NCBI GenBank assembly: GCA_903874585.1
Contig: CAIQSY010000001.1
Coordinates: 1-17,886, forward strand
Source of the DNA: an uncultured Chlorobiaceae bacterium
GTDB lineage: Bacteria; Bacteroidota; Chlorobiia; Chlorobiales; Chlorobiaceae
Length of the DNA: 17,886 nucleotides
Direction: 5' to 3'
The position numbers and the translations under genes are program-made. Shown here in pieces: positions 9,901 through 16,293 of the stretch (the stretch's first letter is position 1; each line of letters opens with the position of its first letter). A model generated the notes under the pieces. The model was not told the origin of the DNA, did no database searches, and saw only the letters and a list, made by a program, of their open reading frames with translations.

Positions 9901-11458
9901 CGGTTTTTCCTGAAACTTGATACGTTGGCACGCCACTTTTCCATGCTATATCACCTTCAACGGCAGCGCTGCTCTGGTTATTTTCCAGCACTATCTTGCC
10001 CTGCAACGTTTGCTTGGTGTAGTTGAGCAACACCGTGCCTTGCTGTACGGGTTGATTCTGCCAGAACGAATTGGAGAGTTTCAGGTCAATATTTGCCTCG
10101 CTGATCTCCTTGCCATCACTTTTTGCCGCAAGCGTGCCTGTTGCATTGATGAGGCTTTTGCTGTTGGCAGCATCAAAAAAGGTGTGTGGTGTTATCTTTT
10201 TCAGGGCGATTGTCCCTTTGCCCGCAAGTTGTCCGGATGGCTCTTTTGCGGTTTCGCCACTCAGCGAGAGTTCTCCAGCCGCAGTGATGATGGTCGCGTC
10301 GCCTTTAATGGCATTCAACGTGCCTTTTGCTGTTCCCAGAAAGTTCACGCCCTTCGTTTTGCGGGCAAGTGCTTTGTGCGCCTCATTCTTCAAGAGCGAC
10401 TCAAGCAGTGGTACGGAAATTTTTGAGCTGTCGCAGATAATATCGTACGCAAAGGCGTTGCTGTTTGTGAGGTTCAACAGTTTTCCCTTAACAGCAAGCC
10501 GACTTTTCAGGTGCGTCAGCCGCGTTTCAAGAATATCAAGCACCTCATTTTTTCCTTTAACGTTCCCTTTCAGCGTATAGAATCCGTTTGGCAGTGATAC
10601 TGTCGGGAAGAGCAGCTTTGCATCGTCGCTGTGGAGTGAAATCTCTTCAATATTGATAAACGATGAGCTTTTCAGCACGGTTTGTGCCCGTTCAGGCGAA
10701 AAAATATTGAAGCGATCGAGTGACGCCGAAAGTTTTGCGTGGCTTTTATTGGTTTCAATAGTCAAAGCGAGCAGCTCTGAACGAGTGTCGGAGAAGTGAA
10801 ATTGTCCCGATGCGTTGTGCAGCGCCACGTTATACTGCGGAATGGTGCATTGCAGTTGCTCCAGTGTGCCTTTCAGCAGCCTCTTTTTGACCGTAAATTT
10901 TGAAAGTTCAAGATTGATCTGCTGAACGTTCAGCGGTACGCCTGCTTGCGCCGCGCTGTTATCGACATAAGAGATTGCGCTGTTTTTGATGATGATTGAT
11001 TTGCAGAAAAACTTCTCAAACGGAGTTTTTGTGGAGTCGATGTCGCGGCGGGTAAAAAGACGTTCCAGATTCAGCTTGCCATTGTGCTGGCGAATCAATT
11101 GCGCATTGAGGTTATCTGCACTGATTTGGCGCACGTATAACGCTGTCAACTCCGGCTGAAGCAGCGAGAGTATGTTGAGCTTCATGGAGATGGTTTCCGC
11201 CTCAATCGCGGCTCTTTTTTCTCCGATGCCATAAAGACGTGGATGAACAAGCGTGATGTTGTTCGGAAACTTCAGCGTCACATCCTGCACTTCAAGTCGC
11301 CCGAAAAATTTCTCCGCAAAAAGCCGCACCGCCTGATGTTTTGCAAATTGGTCGAGCGCACCGCTATTGAGCACTGCCATTGCTGAAAGCGAGAAAGCCA
11401 GCAGGATCGCAGCTCCTACGGTAAGTGTTTTAAGTGTATGGTGTTTAATCCGTTCCAC
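6917..11458 (-). CDS. tamB: TamB-family translocation/assembly module protein (DUF490, AsmA-like)
   Basis: TamB-like proteins span from the inner membrane through the periplasm as a long hydrophobic beta groove and serve outer-membrane lipid transport and protein assembly, in some bacteria with TamA/BamA. The 1513-residue product has one N-terminal membrane anchor (about 12-33, TVGAAILLAFSLSAMAVL), an AsmA-like start (residues 40-130), a very long beta-rich middle with few charged clusters, and the conserved C-terminal TamB domain over about the last 350 residues. That end includes YRLFGSVNIIGGKYKFSNTNFDLQDG and the closing LEYRITPKIYVEALRSFG. The start codon is GTG at 11458, inside the end of rfaE2 (14-bp overlap). 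No TamA/BamA gene is nearby. Linkage to LPS genes on both sides fits an envelope role. The family call is strong; the exact cargo is unknown. Confidence 0.9.
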   Translation of the reverse strand: MERIKHHTLKTLTVGAAILLAFSLSAMAVLNSGALDQFAKHQAVRLFAEKFFGRLEVQDVTLKFPNNITLVHPRLYGIGEKRAAIEAETISMKLNILSLLQPELTALYVRQISADNLNAQLIRQHNGKLNLERLFTRRDIDSTKTPFEKFFCKSIIIKNSAISYVDNSAAQAGVPLNVQQINLELSKFTVKKRLLKGTLEQLQCTIPQYNVALHNASGQFHFSDTRSELLALTIETNKSHAKLSASLDRFNIFSPERAQTVLKSSSFINIEEISLHSDDAKLLFPTVSLPNGFYTLKGNVKGKNEVLDILETRLTHLKSRLAVKGKLLNLTNSNAFAYDIICDSSKISVPLLESLLKNEAHKALARKTKGVNFLGTAKGTLNAIKGDATIITAAGELSLSGETAKEPSGQLAGKGTIALKKITPHTFFDAANSKSLINATGTLAAKSDGKEISEANIDLKLSNSFWQNQPVQQGTVLLNYTKQTLQGKIVLENNQSSAAVEGDIAWKSGVPTYQVSGKTAKLNLADIFPSHVPTTDLSGSFTLQGSGFDPKKLNISSELQFEPSLLNGFAIKDKTKIAIEIVQHDAYSRTNINSDFVDLLAEGAYSFNDLLNLGSFASAGIAQEIATQNIWSSDESAPAVTAHRLDKPFTVNYRIKVKDISPLTLLWPMNGITVQGKAEGQASYQEGQCTINAIIDAANVRAEGVMAAQQLAMELGLTCTDLGVQHASIAGKAKSITIATTEANNALFSGIYSPSHLEGSVDLAIADPAKSIAAKVAGTKNGNSYNVLVKQFAVKDAAGVWQTAANSTIVIGATSANFNHLSIAKGGQQIVVDGELSNAVPGTFSCTLRDIDINELKQLGANSTILNKLSGTIDAALSVSGEPDAKTSAFTIKGDNLRYNDFALGSLISTGTHRGNQLRFELRSNVPSTNKGINDSANSTIAGGGTIPLSLSYFPLKWKIIDQQPVSASFTSDNLPAEFITLVFPLFSAIEGVLPTTLRVQGNMPQPEIVMTTHLRNTIATIAPTQVTYRLNGDLAITPHAIELRNITINDSNKGNGTISGLVYLEELKPKTLALTAVINRLLLFNKEDNGDDTSYGTIIGTTDNIAMRGSLSAPIIEGEMRIDAADFTLYRSGANESTKYVGSDKFLTFVPRNKSIAKVNSDVEEKPTKATEFYHSLLDILQIHQLKLTSIEPLKYSMIFDSNRGEALETSINNLSLVVNKNNQNYRLFGSVNIIGGKYKFSNTNFDLQDGAQMRWNNVDIRSGTLENLYGSKFVSTTNVQSGQRDNVNLLLAITGTLNTPQVSMGYYLNEESQPYARDNTIGKHTSQIDPNAELNVISMLLAKQWYIKPGSKSENSNLAVSSAGFSAGTGILSSRISKLIQGIGGIESFNVNVGVDNKGELSGLDLYVAMSVPGTNGKVRFIGTGNSPNLSSSAFTDYYGTSQKLEYRITPKIYVEALRSFGQSGNNNVSSNLQKPTETWGLSLSYKEQFQSWSEFWKRLTPSSDNNDPKK

Positions 11459-11957
11459 TGTTCTTGACTGATGGCGTGTAACGCTCTTTTATGGTTTCGA
11501 TGATAGTGCTTGTTGACCGACCTTCAAGCAGTGGCAGGGTTAACACTTCGCCACCATTCGCCAGAACCGCACCCGCACCAGCGATACGCTCAACATCCCA
11601 ATCGGCACCTTTAACAAGAATATCGGGCAACAGCATGGCGATCAATTGTTCCGGCGTATCGTCATCGAACAACGTTATACAGTCCACACAGCGCAACGCA
11701 GCAAGCAGTGCAGCACGGTCATTCTCGCCGCAGATTGGTCGTTTTGGACCCTTCAACCGGCGGACTGAAGCGTCACTGTTCAGCCCGATCAGCAACACAT
11801 CGCCAAGCGCTCTTGCAGCTTCAAGATACTCAACATGCCCGGCATGAAGAATATCAAAACAGCCATTTGAAAAGACAACTTTTTTCCCGACGGCTTGCCA
11901 TTGCCGAACGGTTTCAAGCGCTTCAGTTTGGCTTTTCAGCCTTTTTCCTCTACTCAT
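11445..11957 (-). CDS. rfaE2: D-glycero-beta-D-manno-heptose 1-phosphate adenylyltransferase (RfaE2/HldE C-terminal type)
   Basis: This cytoplasmic enzyme transfers AMP from ATP to heptose 1-phosphate to make ADP-heptose for the LPS inner core. The 170-residue protein is a stand-alone version of the HldE nucleotidyltransferase domain; no kinase domain is attached, so the kinase half should be encoded elsewhere. The family signature is clear: VVFSNGCFDILHAGH with the nucleotide-binding HAGH at 38-41, then IGLNSDASVRRLKGPKRPI, LLPDILVKGADW and the C-terminal LLEGRSTSTIIE. The ATG at 11957 has no recognisable ribosome site and follows a CA-rich leader. The gene heads the minus-strand block and its end overlaps tamB by 14 bp. 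It is divergent from an LPS acyltransferase gene, in keeping with an envelope locus. Confidence 0.95.
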   Translation of the reverse strand: MSRGKRLKSQTEALETVRQWQAVGKKVVFSNGCFDILHAGHVEYLEAARALGDVLLIGLNSDASVRRLKGPKRPICGENDRAALLAALRCVDCITLFDDDTPEQLIAMLLPDILVKGADWDVERIAGAGAVLANGGEVLTLPLLEGRSTSTIIETIKERYTPSVKNSGTD

Positions 11958-11990
11958 AGTGTGTGGTTGTGTGTGCTTTGGTTATGCACT
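11958..11990 (-). promoter_or_regulatory. CA-rich leader without Shine-Dalgarno ahead of rfaE2
   Basis: Read on the minus strand, the 30 bases before the rfaE2 ATG are made almost only of A and C with CACACA runs and contain no purine-rich ribosome site. Such unstructured leaders can be translated with ribosomal protein S1. Here this is an inference from composition. Confidence 0.35.
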
Positions 11991-12030
11991 TCAGTGTCGT
12001 TGTGGCAAAACTTGAGCAGTCACGGCACGT

Positions 12031-12060
12031 TTGACAATGTTTAGAAATGCTCTCTATTAT
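12031..12060 (+). promoter_or_regulatory. sigma-70-type promoter for the acyltransferase gene
   Basis: A perfect -35 hexamer TTGACA (12031-12036) is followed after 18 bp by TATTAT (12055-12060). Transcription would start about 55-60 bp before the ATG at 12126. The -10 lies inside a perfect dyad (12053-12072). Confidence 0.65.
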
Positions 12061-12072
12061 ATCTATAATAGA
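12053..12072. promoter_or_regulatory. perfect 20-bp dyad, candidate operator in the divergent region
   Basis: Two 9-bp arms, TCTATTATA and TATAATAGA, are exact inverted copies around a 2-bp centre. The left arm contains the -10 of the plus-strand promoter. A protein bound here would block that promoter and perhaps a divergent one. It is too AT-rich and lacks the T tract needed for a terminator. Confidence 0.5.
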
Positions 12073-12081
12073 ACAATTTAG

Positions 12082-12111
12082 TTTATACTCTCCGATTGTC
12101 CGCATGGTAAA
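12082..12111 (-). promoter_or_regulatory. candidate minus-strand promoter for the rfaE2-ptsI block
   Basis: On the minus strand TTTACC (at 12106-12111) is 18 bp before TATAAA (at 12082-12087), four and five matches of six to the sigma-70 consensus. It is the best match I found in this gap, but weak, and would give a leader of over 100 bases. Confidence 0.3.
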
Positions 12112-12125
12112 ATTCTCGCTTTTTT

Positions 12126-13034
12126 ATGAAGCTTCGTTTGAACAAAAGTGATTTCACGGCTGAGCGAATGCTGTATGCTGTTGTGATGGGGTTGGGGTTA
12201 CTGGTGAGAAGTATCAGCCGCAACCACTCTACGGCTATAGCACGTTTTCTTGGTGATATCGTTTATTCCGTTTTCAAGATACGGCGCAAACTTGTAACCG
12301 AGAATCTTGCCCTTGTTTTTCCCGATAAAAGTGCTGCCGACATCAGCGCTATTGCCCGCCAAGTGTATCGTAACCAAGCTGAGAATATTATTGAAATGCT
12401 TCGTCTGCCGATGATTGCTACGGTTGAGGATGCTGCCCGTCTGGTCGATATGGATACCCGTGAGCTGTTTGCTCAAACGCGCGATCAGCATAAAGGCGCG
12501 GTTGTGGTTTCAGCGCATTTTGGTAATTGGGAGCTGTTTGCGTTGTGTGCCGGGTTATTGGTGTCGCCACTCATGGTTGTGGTGAAGCGGTTAAAAAACC
12601 AAGACATTGATCGCCAGATTAATGCTTGGAGAGGAATGCACGGTAACCGCGTGGTCTATACGTGGAAGGCGTTGCGCGAGGGTATGCGTACACTGAAAAA
12701 TGGCGGAATTGTCTCTCTCCTTGCCGATCAATCTTCTCAAAAAGGTCAATTTTTCCTTGATTTTATGGGGCGTAAGGCGCCAGTTTCCCTTGGCCCAGCC
12801 TTTCTTGCGCTGAAAGCTGGCGTGCCGCTCTTTGTCTGTATGTGCCGCCGCACTGGCGATGGGCGCTATATTGTTGAAACAGAAGAGATTGCAACGGGCG
12901 ATCTTGGTACGGAAAAAGCTGATGCCGAGGAGCTTGCCCGTCGCTATACCAAAGTGTTTGAACGCTTTATTTACCGCTATCCTGAAGAGTGGTTCTGGCT
13001 CCATAATCGCTGGAAACGCAGCGAGCTTCGCTGA
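12126..13034 (+). CDS. htrB: lysophospholipid/lipid A acyltransferase (LpxL/HtrB family)
   Basis: Members add a secondary acyl chain to the lipid A precursor at the cytoplasmic face of the inner membrane. The 302-residue protein has the family's usual length, a hydrophobic N-terminal segment (about 15-29, MLYAVVMGLGLLVRS), and the HX4E catalytic motif HFGNWE at 131-136. The later block LADQSSQKGQFFLDFMGRKAPVSLGPAFLALKAG forms the acceptor-binding region, and the C-terminus ends PEEWFWLHNRWKR, as typical members do. Which acyl position it serves (LpxL or LpxM type) cannot be read from sequence, so the symbol is a family label. It has its own good promoter and is divergent from rfaE2, another LPS gene. 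The ribosome site is weak. Confidence 0.92.
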   Translation: MKLRLNKSDFTAERMLYAVVMGLGLLVRSISRNHSTAIARFLGDIVYSVFKIRRKLVTENLALVFPDKSAADISAIARQVYRNQAENIIEMLRLPMIATVEDAARLVDMDTRELFAQTRDQHKGAVVVSAHFGNWELFALCAGLLVSPLMVVVKRLKNQDIDRQINAWRGMHGNRVVYTWKALREGMRTLKNGGIVSLLADQSSQKGQFFLDFMGRKAPVSLGPAFLALKAGVPLFVCMCRRTGDGRYIVETEEIATGDLGTEKADAEELARRYTKVFERFIYRYPEEWFWLHNRWKRSELR

Positions 13035-13112
13035 TATGTTCTTCTTCATTTTTCCTCCCTTCCCTACACTGAGGTATTTATCAGCCTTATTTTTCTCTCT
13101 TTCCTTCTCTTT

Positions 13113-13128
13113 TGTGCTGTTTTGTACA
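13113..13128 (+). promoter_or_regulatory. TGT-N10-ACA element resembling a NifA upstream activator site
   Basis: The element reads TGTGCTGTTTTGTACA and fits TGT-N4-T-N5-ACA, the NifA site consensus. It is 105 bp ahead of nifV, with a NifA-type gene just downstream. Against it, no -24/-12 (GG-N10-GC) promoter lies between it and nifV; that stretch has no GC dinucleotide at all. Confidence 0.3.
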
Positions 13129-13170
13129 GAAATGTCTAAAAAACTCTTATCTTTATTCGATTAGTCCTTA

Positions 13171-13207
13171 CTTATTTAGGGTATAATAATATTCATCCTT
13201 AAATAAG
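13171..13207 (+). promoter_or_regulatory. inverted repeat bracketing a TATAAT box upstream of nifV
   Basis: Arms CTTATTTAGGG (13171-13181) and CCTTAAATAAG (13197-13207) are inverted copies with one mismatch. The 15-bp loop begins with a consensus -10, TATAAT (13182-13187), about 45 bp before the nifV ATG. No good -35 pairs with it. This looks more like an operator over a promoter than a terminator. Confidence 0.5.
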
Positions 13208-13217
13208 ATGAATTATT

Positions 13218-13226
13218 GAGAAGGGG
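13218..13226 (+). promoter_or_regulatory. ribosome binding site of nifV
   Basis: GAGAAGGGG lies 6 bases before the ATG at 13233 and favours that start over the second ATG, which follows immediately. Confidence 0.75.
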
Positions 13227-13232
13227 TTACCT

Positions 13233-14417
13233 ATGATGCGCATGGAGAGTTTACCTGCCACCGATTCACCAATCAAGCCGTGGATTATTGATACCACGTT
13301 GCGCGATGGCGAGCAGGCGCCCGGCGTGGTTTTCAGCGCAACGGAGAAGCGGGAGATTGCTGTGTTACTTGCTGGTATTGGCGTGAATGAGATTGAAATT
13401 GGCTATCCGGCAATCAGCCGTGAGGAGCAGGAGAGCATTCGCCAGATTGTTGCGCTGCAGTTACCCGTACGTTTAACGAGCTGGGCCCGTGCAAAATGGG
13501 ATGATATTGAAGCGGCGCGCTTTTGCGGCACGGAGGCGGTGCATATCAGTTTTCCGATCTCTGAACTCTATCTGCTGCTGATGGAAAGGGATTACGCGTG
13601 GGTGCAGCAGCAGTTGCAGGAGCTTGTTCCTAAAGCGAAAAAATATTTCCGTGTTGTCAGCGTTGGCGCGCAGGATGCCACACGCGCTGATGTTGCGCTG
13701 CTCCAGAAGTTTGTGCTCGATGCCACCGCGTGTGGCGCTGATCGGGTGCGGATTGCCGATACTGTCGGCGTTGCTACGCCATCGTCAGTCGTACGCCTTG
13801 TGGGCAGCTTGACCTCGGCAACATCAGCCATGCTGGAGTTTCATGCGCATAACGATTTTGGTATGGCTACCGCCAACGCCTTTACTGCCCTTGAGGCGGG
13901 ATGTCAGGCGGTGAGCGTCTCCGTTACCGGTATTGGCGAGCGTGCGGGCAATGCGGCGCTCGAAGAGCTTGCTATGGCGCTGAAGCTCTCGGATGCTTTT
14001 GAAACCACCATTGATACTCGCCAGCTTGCTCAACTTTGCGATGCGGTGAGCCGCGCGGCTGGCCGTGTTATTGAGCCGCAAAAGCCGGTGGTCGGCAGGT
14101 CGGCTTTTCAGCACGAATCGGGCATTCACTGTGCGGCGCTGCTCAAGCATCCACTTTCATATCAACCTTTTCTGCCTGATCAGATTGGGCGCGATAAGCA
14201 TGAACTTGTGATTGGCAAACATTCGGGAAGCGCCTCGTTGCAGCACTTTTTTGCAGGTCGAGGAGTTGCGGTCAGCAAAAGCGAGGCGAACGATTTGCTG
14301 GTTCACGTGCGCACCATGGCAACGGAGAAGAAGCGGGCACTGCAACCCGACGAGCTTGACAGCATGTTACAGAACTGCTTTCGAGCAGAGATTTTTAAAA
14401 AAAGTGATAATCATTAG
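13233..14417 (+). CDS. nifV: homocitrate synthase NifV
   Basis: NifV condenses acetyl-CoA with 2-oxoglutarate to homocitrate, the organic ligand of the nitrogenase iron-molybdenum cofactor. The 394-residue protein is a DRE-TIM metallolyase with IIDTTLRDGEQAPGVVFSA (residues 18-36), the metal ligands HAHNDFG (204-210), the second signature VTGIGERAGNAALEE, and the C-terminal HESGIHCAALLKHP plus GKHSGSASLQHFF. The segments EIEIGYPAISREEQESI and LTSWARAKWDDIEAA match NifV more closely than isopropylmalate synthase, and there is no leucine-feedback regulatory domain. The pairing with a NifA-type activator gene 19 bp downstream supports the nitrogen-fixation role. A citramalate or other homocitrate synthase is the main alternative. 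Confidence 0.92.
   Translation: MMRMESLPATDSPIKPWIIDTTLRDGEQAPGVVFSATEKREIAVLLAGIGVNEIEIGYPAISREEQESIRQIVALQLPVRLTSWARAKWDDIEAARFCGTEAVHISFPISELYLLLMERDYAWVQQQLQELVPKAKKYFRVVSVGAQDATRADVALLQKFVLDATACGADRVRIADTVGVATPSSVVRLVGSLTSATSAMLEFHAHNDFGMATANAFTALEAGCQAVSVSVTGIGERAGNAALEELAMALKLSDAFETTIDTRQLAQLCDAVSRAAGRVIEPQKPVVGRSAFQHESGIHCAALLKHPLSYQPFLPDQIGRDKHELVIGKHSGSASLQHFFAGRGVAVSKSEANDLLVHVRTMATEKKRALQPDELDSMLQNCFRAEIFKKSDNH
14405..14416. promoter_or_regulatory. Fur-box-like core at the nifV/nifA junction
   Basis: TGATAATCATTA overlaps the nifV stop region 20 bp before the nifA ATG. Over the full 19-bp E. coli-type Fur box it matches 14 positions, with an unbroken core of 11-12. In AT-rich DNA this can arise by chance, and no nearby promoter is clear. 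Confidence 0.2.
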
Positions 14418-14436
14418 AATATAGACAGTAACTATC

Positions 14437-16074
14437 ATGCTCATCACACAAGATCGGGATCACAGCAGCATCAGTCTGCTTGCTGAAGTCAGCAGAACCA
14501 TCACCAATGAAGATGATATCAACAAAGTGTTGCGGCTTGTGCTCTTTATCATGTCTGAAAATATGAATATGCTCAGGGGGATGATCACCATTTTGAACCG
14601 CGATAGCGGCGAAATTGTCATCAACGAATCCTTTGGGCTGACGGAGACCGAGCGGGGGAGAGGGCGCTACCAGATTGGCGAGGGTGTTATCGGTCACGTG
14701 GTGAAAACTGGCAAAGCGGTGATTGTGCCCTCCATCAACGATGAACCACTCTTTCTTGATCGCACAAAATCGCGCGAGAAGAGCACAAAAGAGGGATTAT
14801 GCTTTATCTGCATTCCTATAAAAGCGGGCACGGAGATTATCGGTACGCTGAGTGCCGACCGGCAGCTTGAGGCGGTGGTGAGCGAAAAAGGGTCGAAAAA
14901 AGCAAAAGCGGGTGAAGCGTCCATCGATGTACTGCAATATTATGTCGATCAACTCTCTATCATTGCGGCAATGATTTCGCAGGCGGTACGGCTCAAGCAG
15001 CTTGCGCATGAAGAGAGCCTTAAGCTCTCCGCCGCGCAAACGTTGGTTATTTCAGGAACGCCATCACTCCTTTCATCGCATCAGGATGAGGTGCCGATGA
15101 AAAGCGCATCACCCATCGAACGTCCCGCCAATATTATCGGCAATACCAAACCGATGATTTCTCTCTACTCGATGATTGATAAAATTGCAACCACCAATGC
15201 AACCGCGCTGGTGCTGGGCGAGAGCGGCGTTGGCAAAGAGCTTGTGGCAAGTGCAATCCACTTTAAAAGCCGCCGAGCTGATAAGGCATTCATCAAGTTT
15301 AACTGCGCGGCACTGCCCGAAAGCATTGTCGAAAGCGAACTTTTTGGCCATGAAAAAGGGGCATTTACCGGCGCGTTAGCGACCCGTCAAGGGCGGTTTG
15401 AGCTTGCCCATAACGGCACCATTTTTCTCGATGAGGTGGGTGAACTCAGCCTTTCGGTACAGGCAAAATTGTTGAGGATTATTCAGGAGAAAGAGTTTGA
15501 ACGGGTGGGTGGCTCAAAAACCATCAAGGTTGATGTGCGCGTGATTGCGGCTACCAATCGTAATCTTGAAGAGCTTATTCGTGAAGGGCAGTTTCGCGAA
15601 GATTTGTACTATCGGCTCAATATTTTCCCCATAACCGTGCCACCATTGCGCGAGCGCAAAACCGATATTCTGTTGCTTGCCGACTATTTTGTGGAAAAAT
15701 ACAACAAGGCAAACCAGAAAGGGGTTCGGCGCATTTCGACCACCTCAATTGATATGCTCATGCGTTACCACTGGCCAGGCAACGTCCGCGAACTGCAAAA
15801 CTGCATCGAGCGGGCGGTGATTCTCAGCGAAGATAACGTCATACACGGTTATCATTTACCGCCGACACTCCAGACTGCCGAATCGAGCGGGACGCCCTAT
15901 ACCGGTTCATTGCAGCAAAAGCTTGATGCTCTTGAGCAGGAGATGATTATGGAGGCGCTGAAACGTACACAGGGTAACATGACGCGCGCGGCCATGCAAC
16001 TCGGGCTCTCCGATCGTATTATGGGATTGCGGATTAAAAAGTTCAATATTGATTATCGTAAGTTTCGGGCGTGA
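14437..16074 (+). CDS. nifA: NifA-type sigma-54-dependent transcriptional activator
   Basis: This is an enhancer-binding protein that opens sigma-54 RNA polymerase complexes at nitrogen-fixation promoters. The 545 residues comprise an N-terminal GAF sensor domain (about 20-195), a linker, the AAA+ motor (about 230-455) and a Fis-type helix-turn-helix at the C-terminus (about 500-540, ALKRTQGNMTRAAMQLGLS). The motor has Walker A GESGVGKE at 261-268, the sigma-54 contact loop GAFTGA at 308-313 and Walker B IFLDE ending at Glu333. The AAA+ to HTH linker lacks the Cys-X4-Cys pair of oxygen-sensing rhizobial NifA, so it resembles the Klebsiella/Azotobacter class. It follows nifV by 19 bp and ends at a terminator. 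The ATG has no strong ribosome site. Without the nif context an NtrC- or FhlA-like regulator would be the alternative. Confidence 0.9.
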   Translation: MLITQDRDHSSISLLAEVSRTITNEDDINKVLRLVLFIMSENMNMLRGMITILNRDSGEIVINESFGLTETERGRGRYQIGEGVIGHVVKTGKAVIVPSINDEPLFLDRTKSREKSTKEGLCFICIPIKAGTEIIGTLSADRQLEAVVSEKGSKKAKAGEASIDVLQYYVDQLSIIAAMISQAVRLKQLAHEESLKLSAAQTLVISGTPSLLSSHQDEVPMKSASPIERPANIIGNTKPMISLYSMIDKIATTNATALVLGESGVGKELVASAIHFKSRRADKAFIKFNCAALPESIVESELFGHEKGAFTGALATRQGRFELAHNGTIFLDEVGELSLSVQAKLLRIIQEKEFERVGGSKTIKVDVRVIAATNRNLEELIREGQFREDLYYRLNIFPITVPPLRERKTDILLLADYFVEKYNKANQKGVRRISTTSIDMLMRYHWPGNVRELQNCIERAVILSEDNVIHGYHLPPTLQTAESSGTPYTGSLQQKLDALEQEMIMEALKRTQGNMTRAAMQLGLSDRIMGLRIKKFNIDYRKFRA

Positions 16075-16102
16075 GGGGTTTATTCTTGATTCTTTTGCTT
16101 TG

Positions 16103-16131
16103 AAAAGCCAGCCCTCGGGTTGGCTTTTTTT
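16103..16131 (+). terminator. rho-independent terminator after nifA
   Basis: GCCAGCC and GGTTGGC form a stem (one G-T pair) around a CTCG loop. The flanking AAAA and TTTTTTT extend the stem and provide the T tract. It lies 29 bp past the nifA stop and closes the nifV-nifA unit. Confidence 0.85.
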
Positions 16132-16281
16132 ATTAAAGGATATTAATCTATTATAGCGTAATCAACTGATGTTTCGTCGTTTTAGCACACCAGACAACCT
16201 TTCCCAAGGAGCCAGCCGAGGTGGTGCACGGATAGTTGACTCTTATAGTTTTATGCCTCCAATAAATTTATTCTATTATAA
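16132..16281 (+). other. intergenic leader region of the PPC-domain gene
   Basis: No gene or RNA is recognisable here. TCTATTATA occurs at 16147-16155 and 16272-16280, the same 9-mer found in the dyad at 12053, and may mark -10 boxes. TTGACT at 16236-16241 lacks a well-spaced -10 partner. The actual promoter cannot be fixed. Confidence 0.3.
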
Positions 16282-16287
16282 ACGGAG
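16282..16287 (+). promoter_or_regulatory. ribosome binding site of the PPC/lectin gene
   Basis: ACGGAG stands 6 bases before the ATG at 16294 and supports that start for the open frame running to the right edge. Confidence 0.65.
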
Positions 16288-16293
16288 TATATC

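Noticed and set aside
12591..13049. 152-codon minus-strand open frame over the acyltransferase gene
   Set aside because: The opposite strand encodes the HFGNWE acyltransferase with all motifs, so this frame is a shadow.
13035..13110. Possible terminator after the acyltransferase gene
   Set aside because: The region is T/C-rich, but I find no stable stem before a T run; CTGA/TCAG near 13070 is too short.
13129..13232. Sigma-54 (-24/-12) promoter for nifV
   Set aside because: The required GG-N10-GC spacing is impossible because this stretch has no GC dinucleotide.
16236..16264. TTGACT as -35 of a promoter for the PPC/lectin gene
   Set aside because: At 16-18 bp spacing the downstream hexamers (such as TCCAAT) do not resemble a -10.
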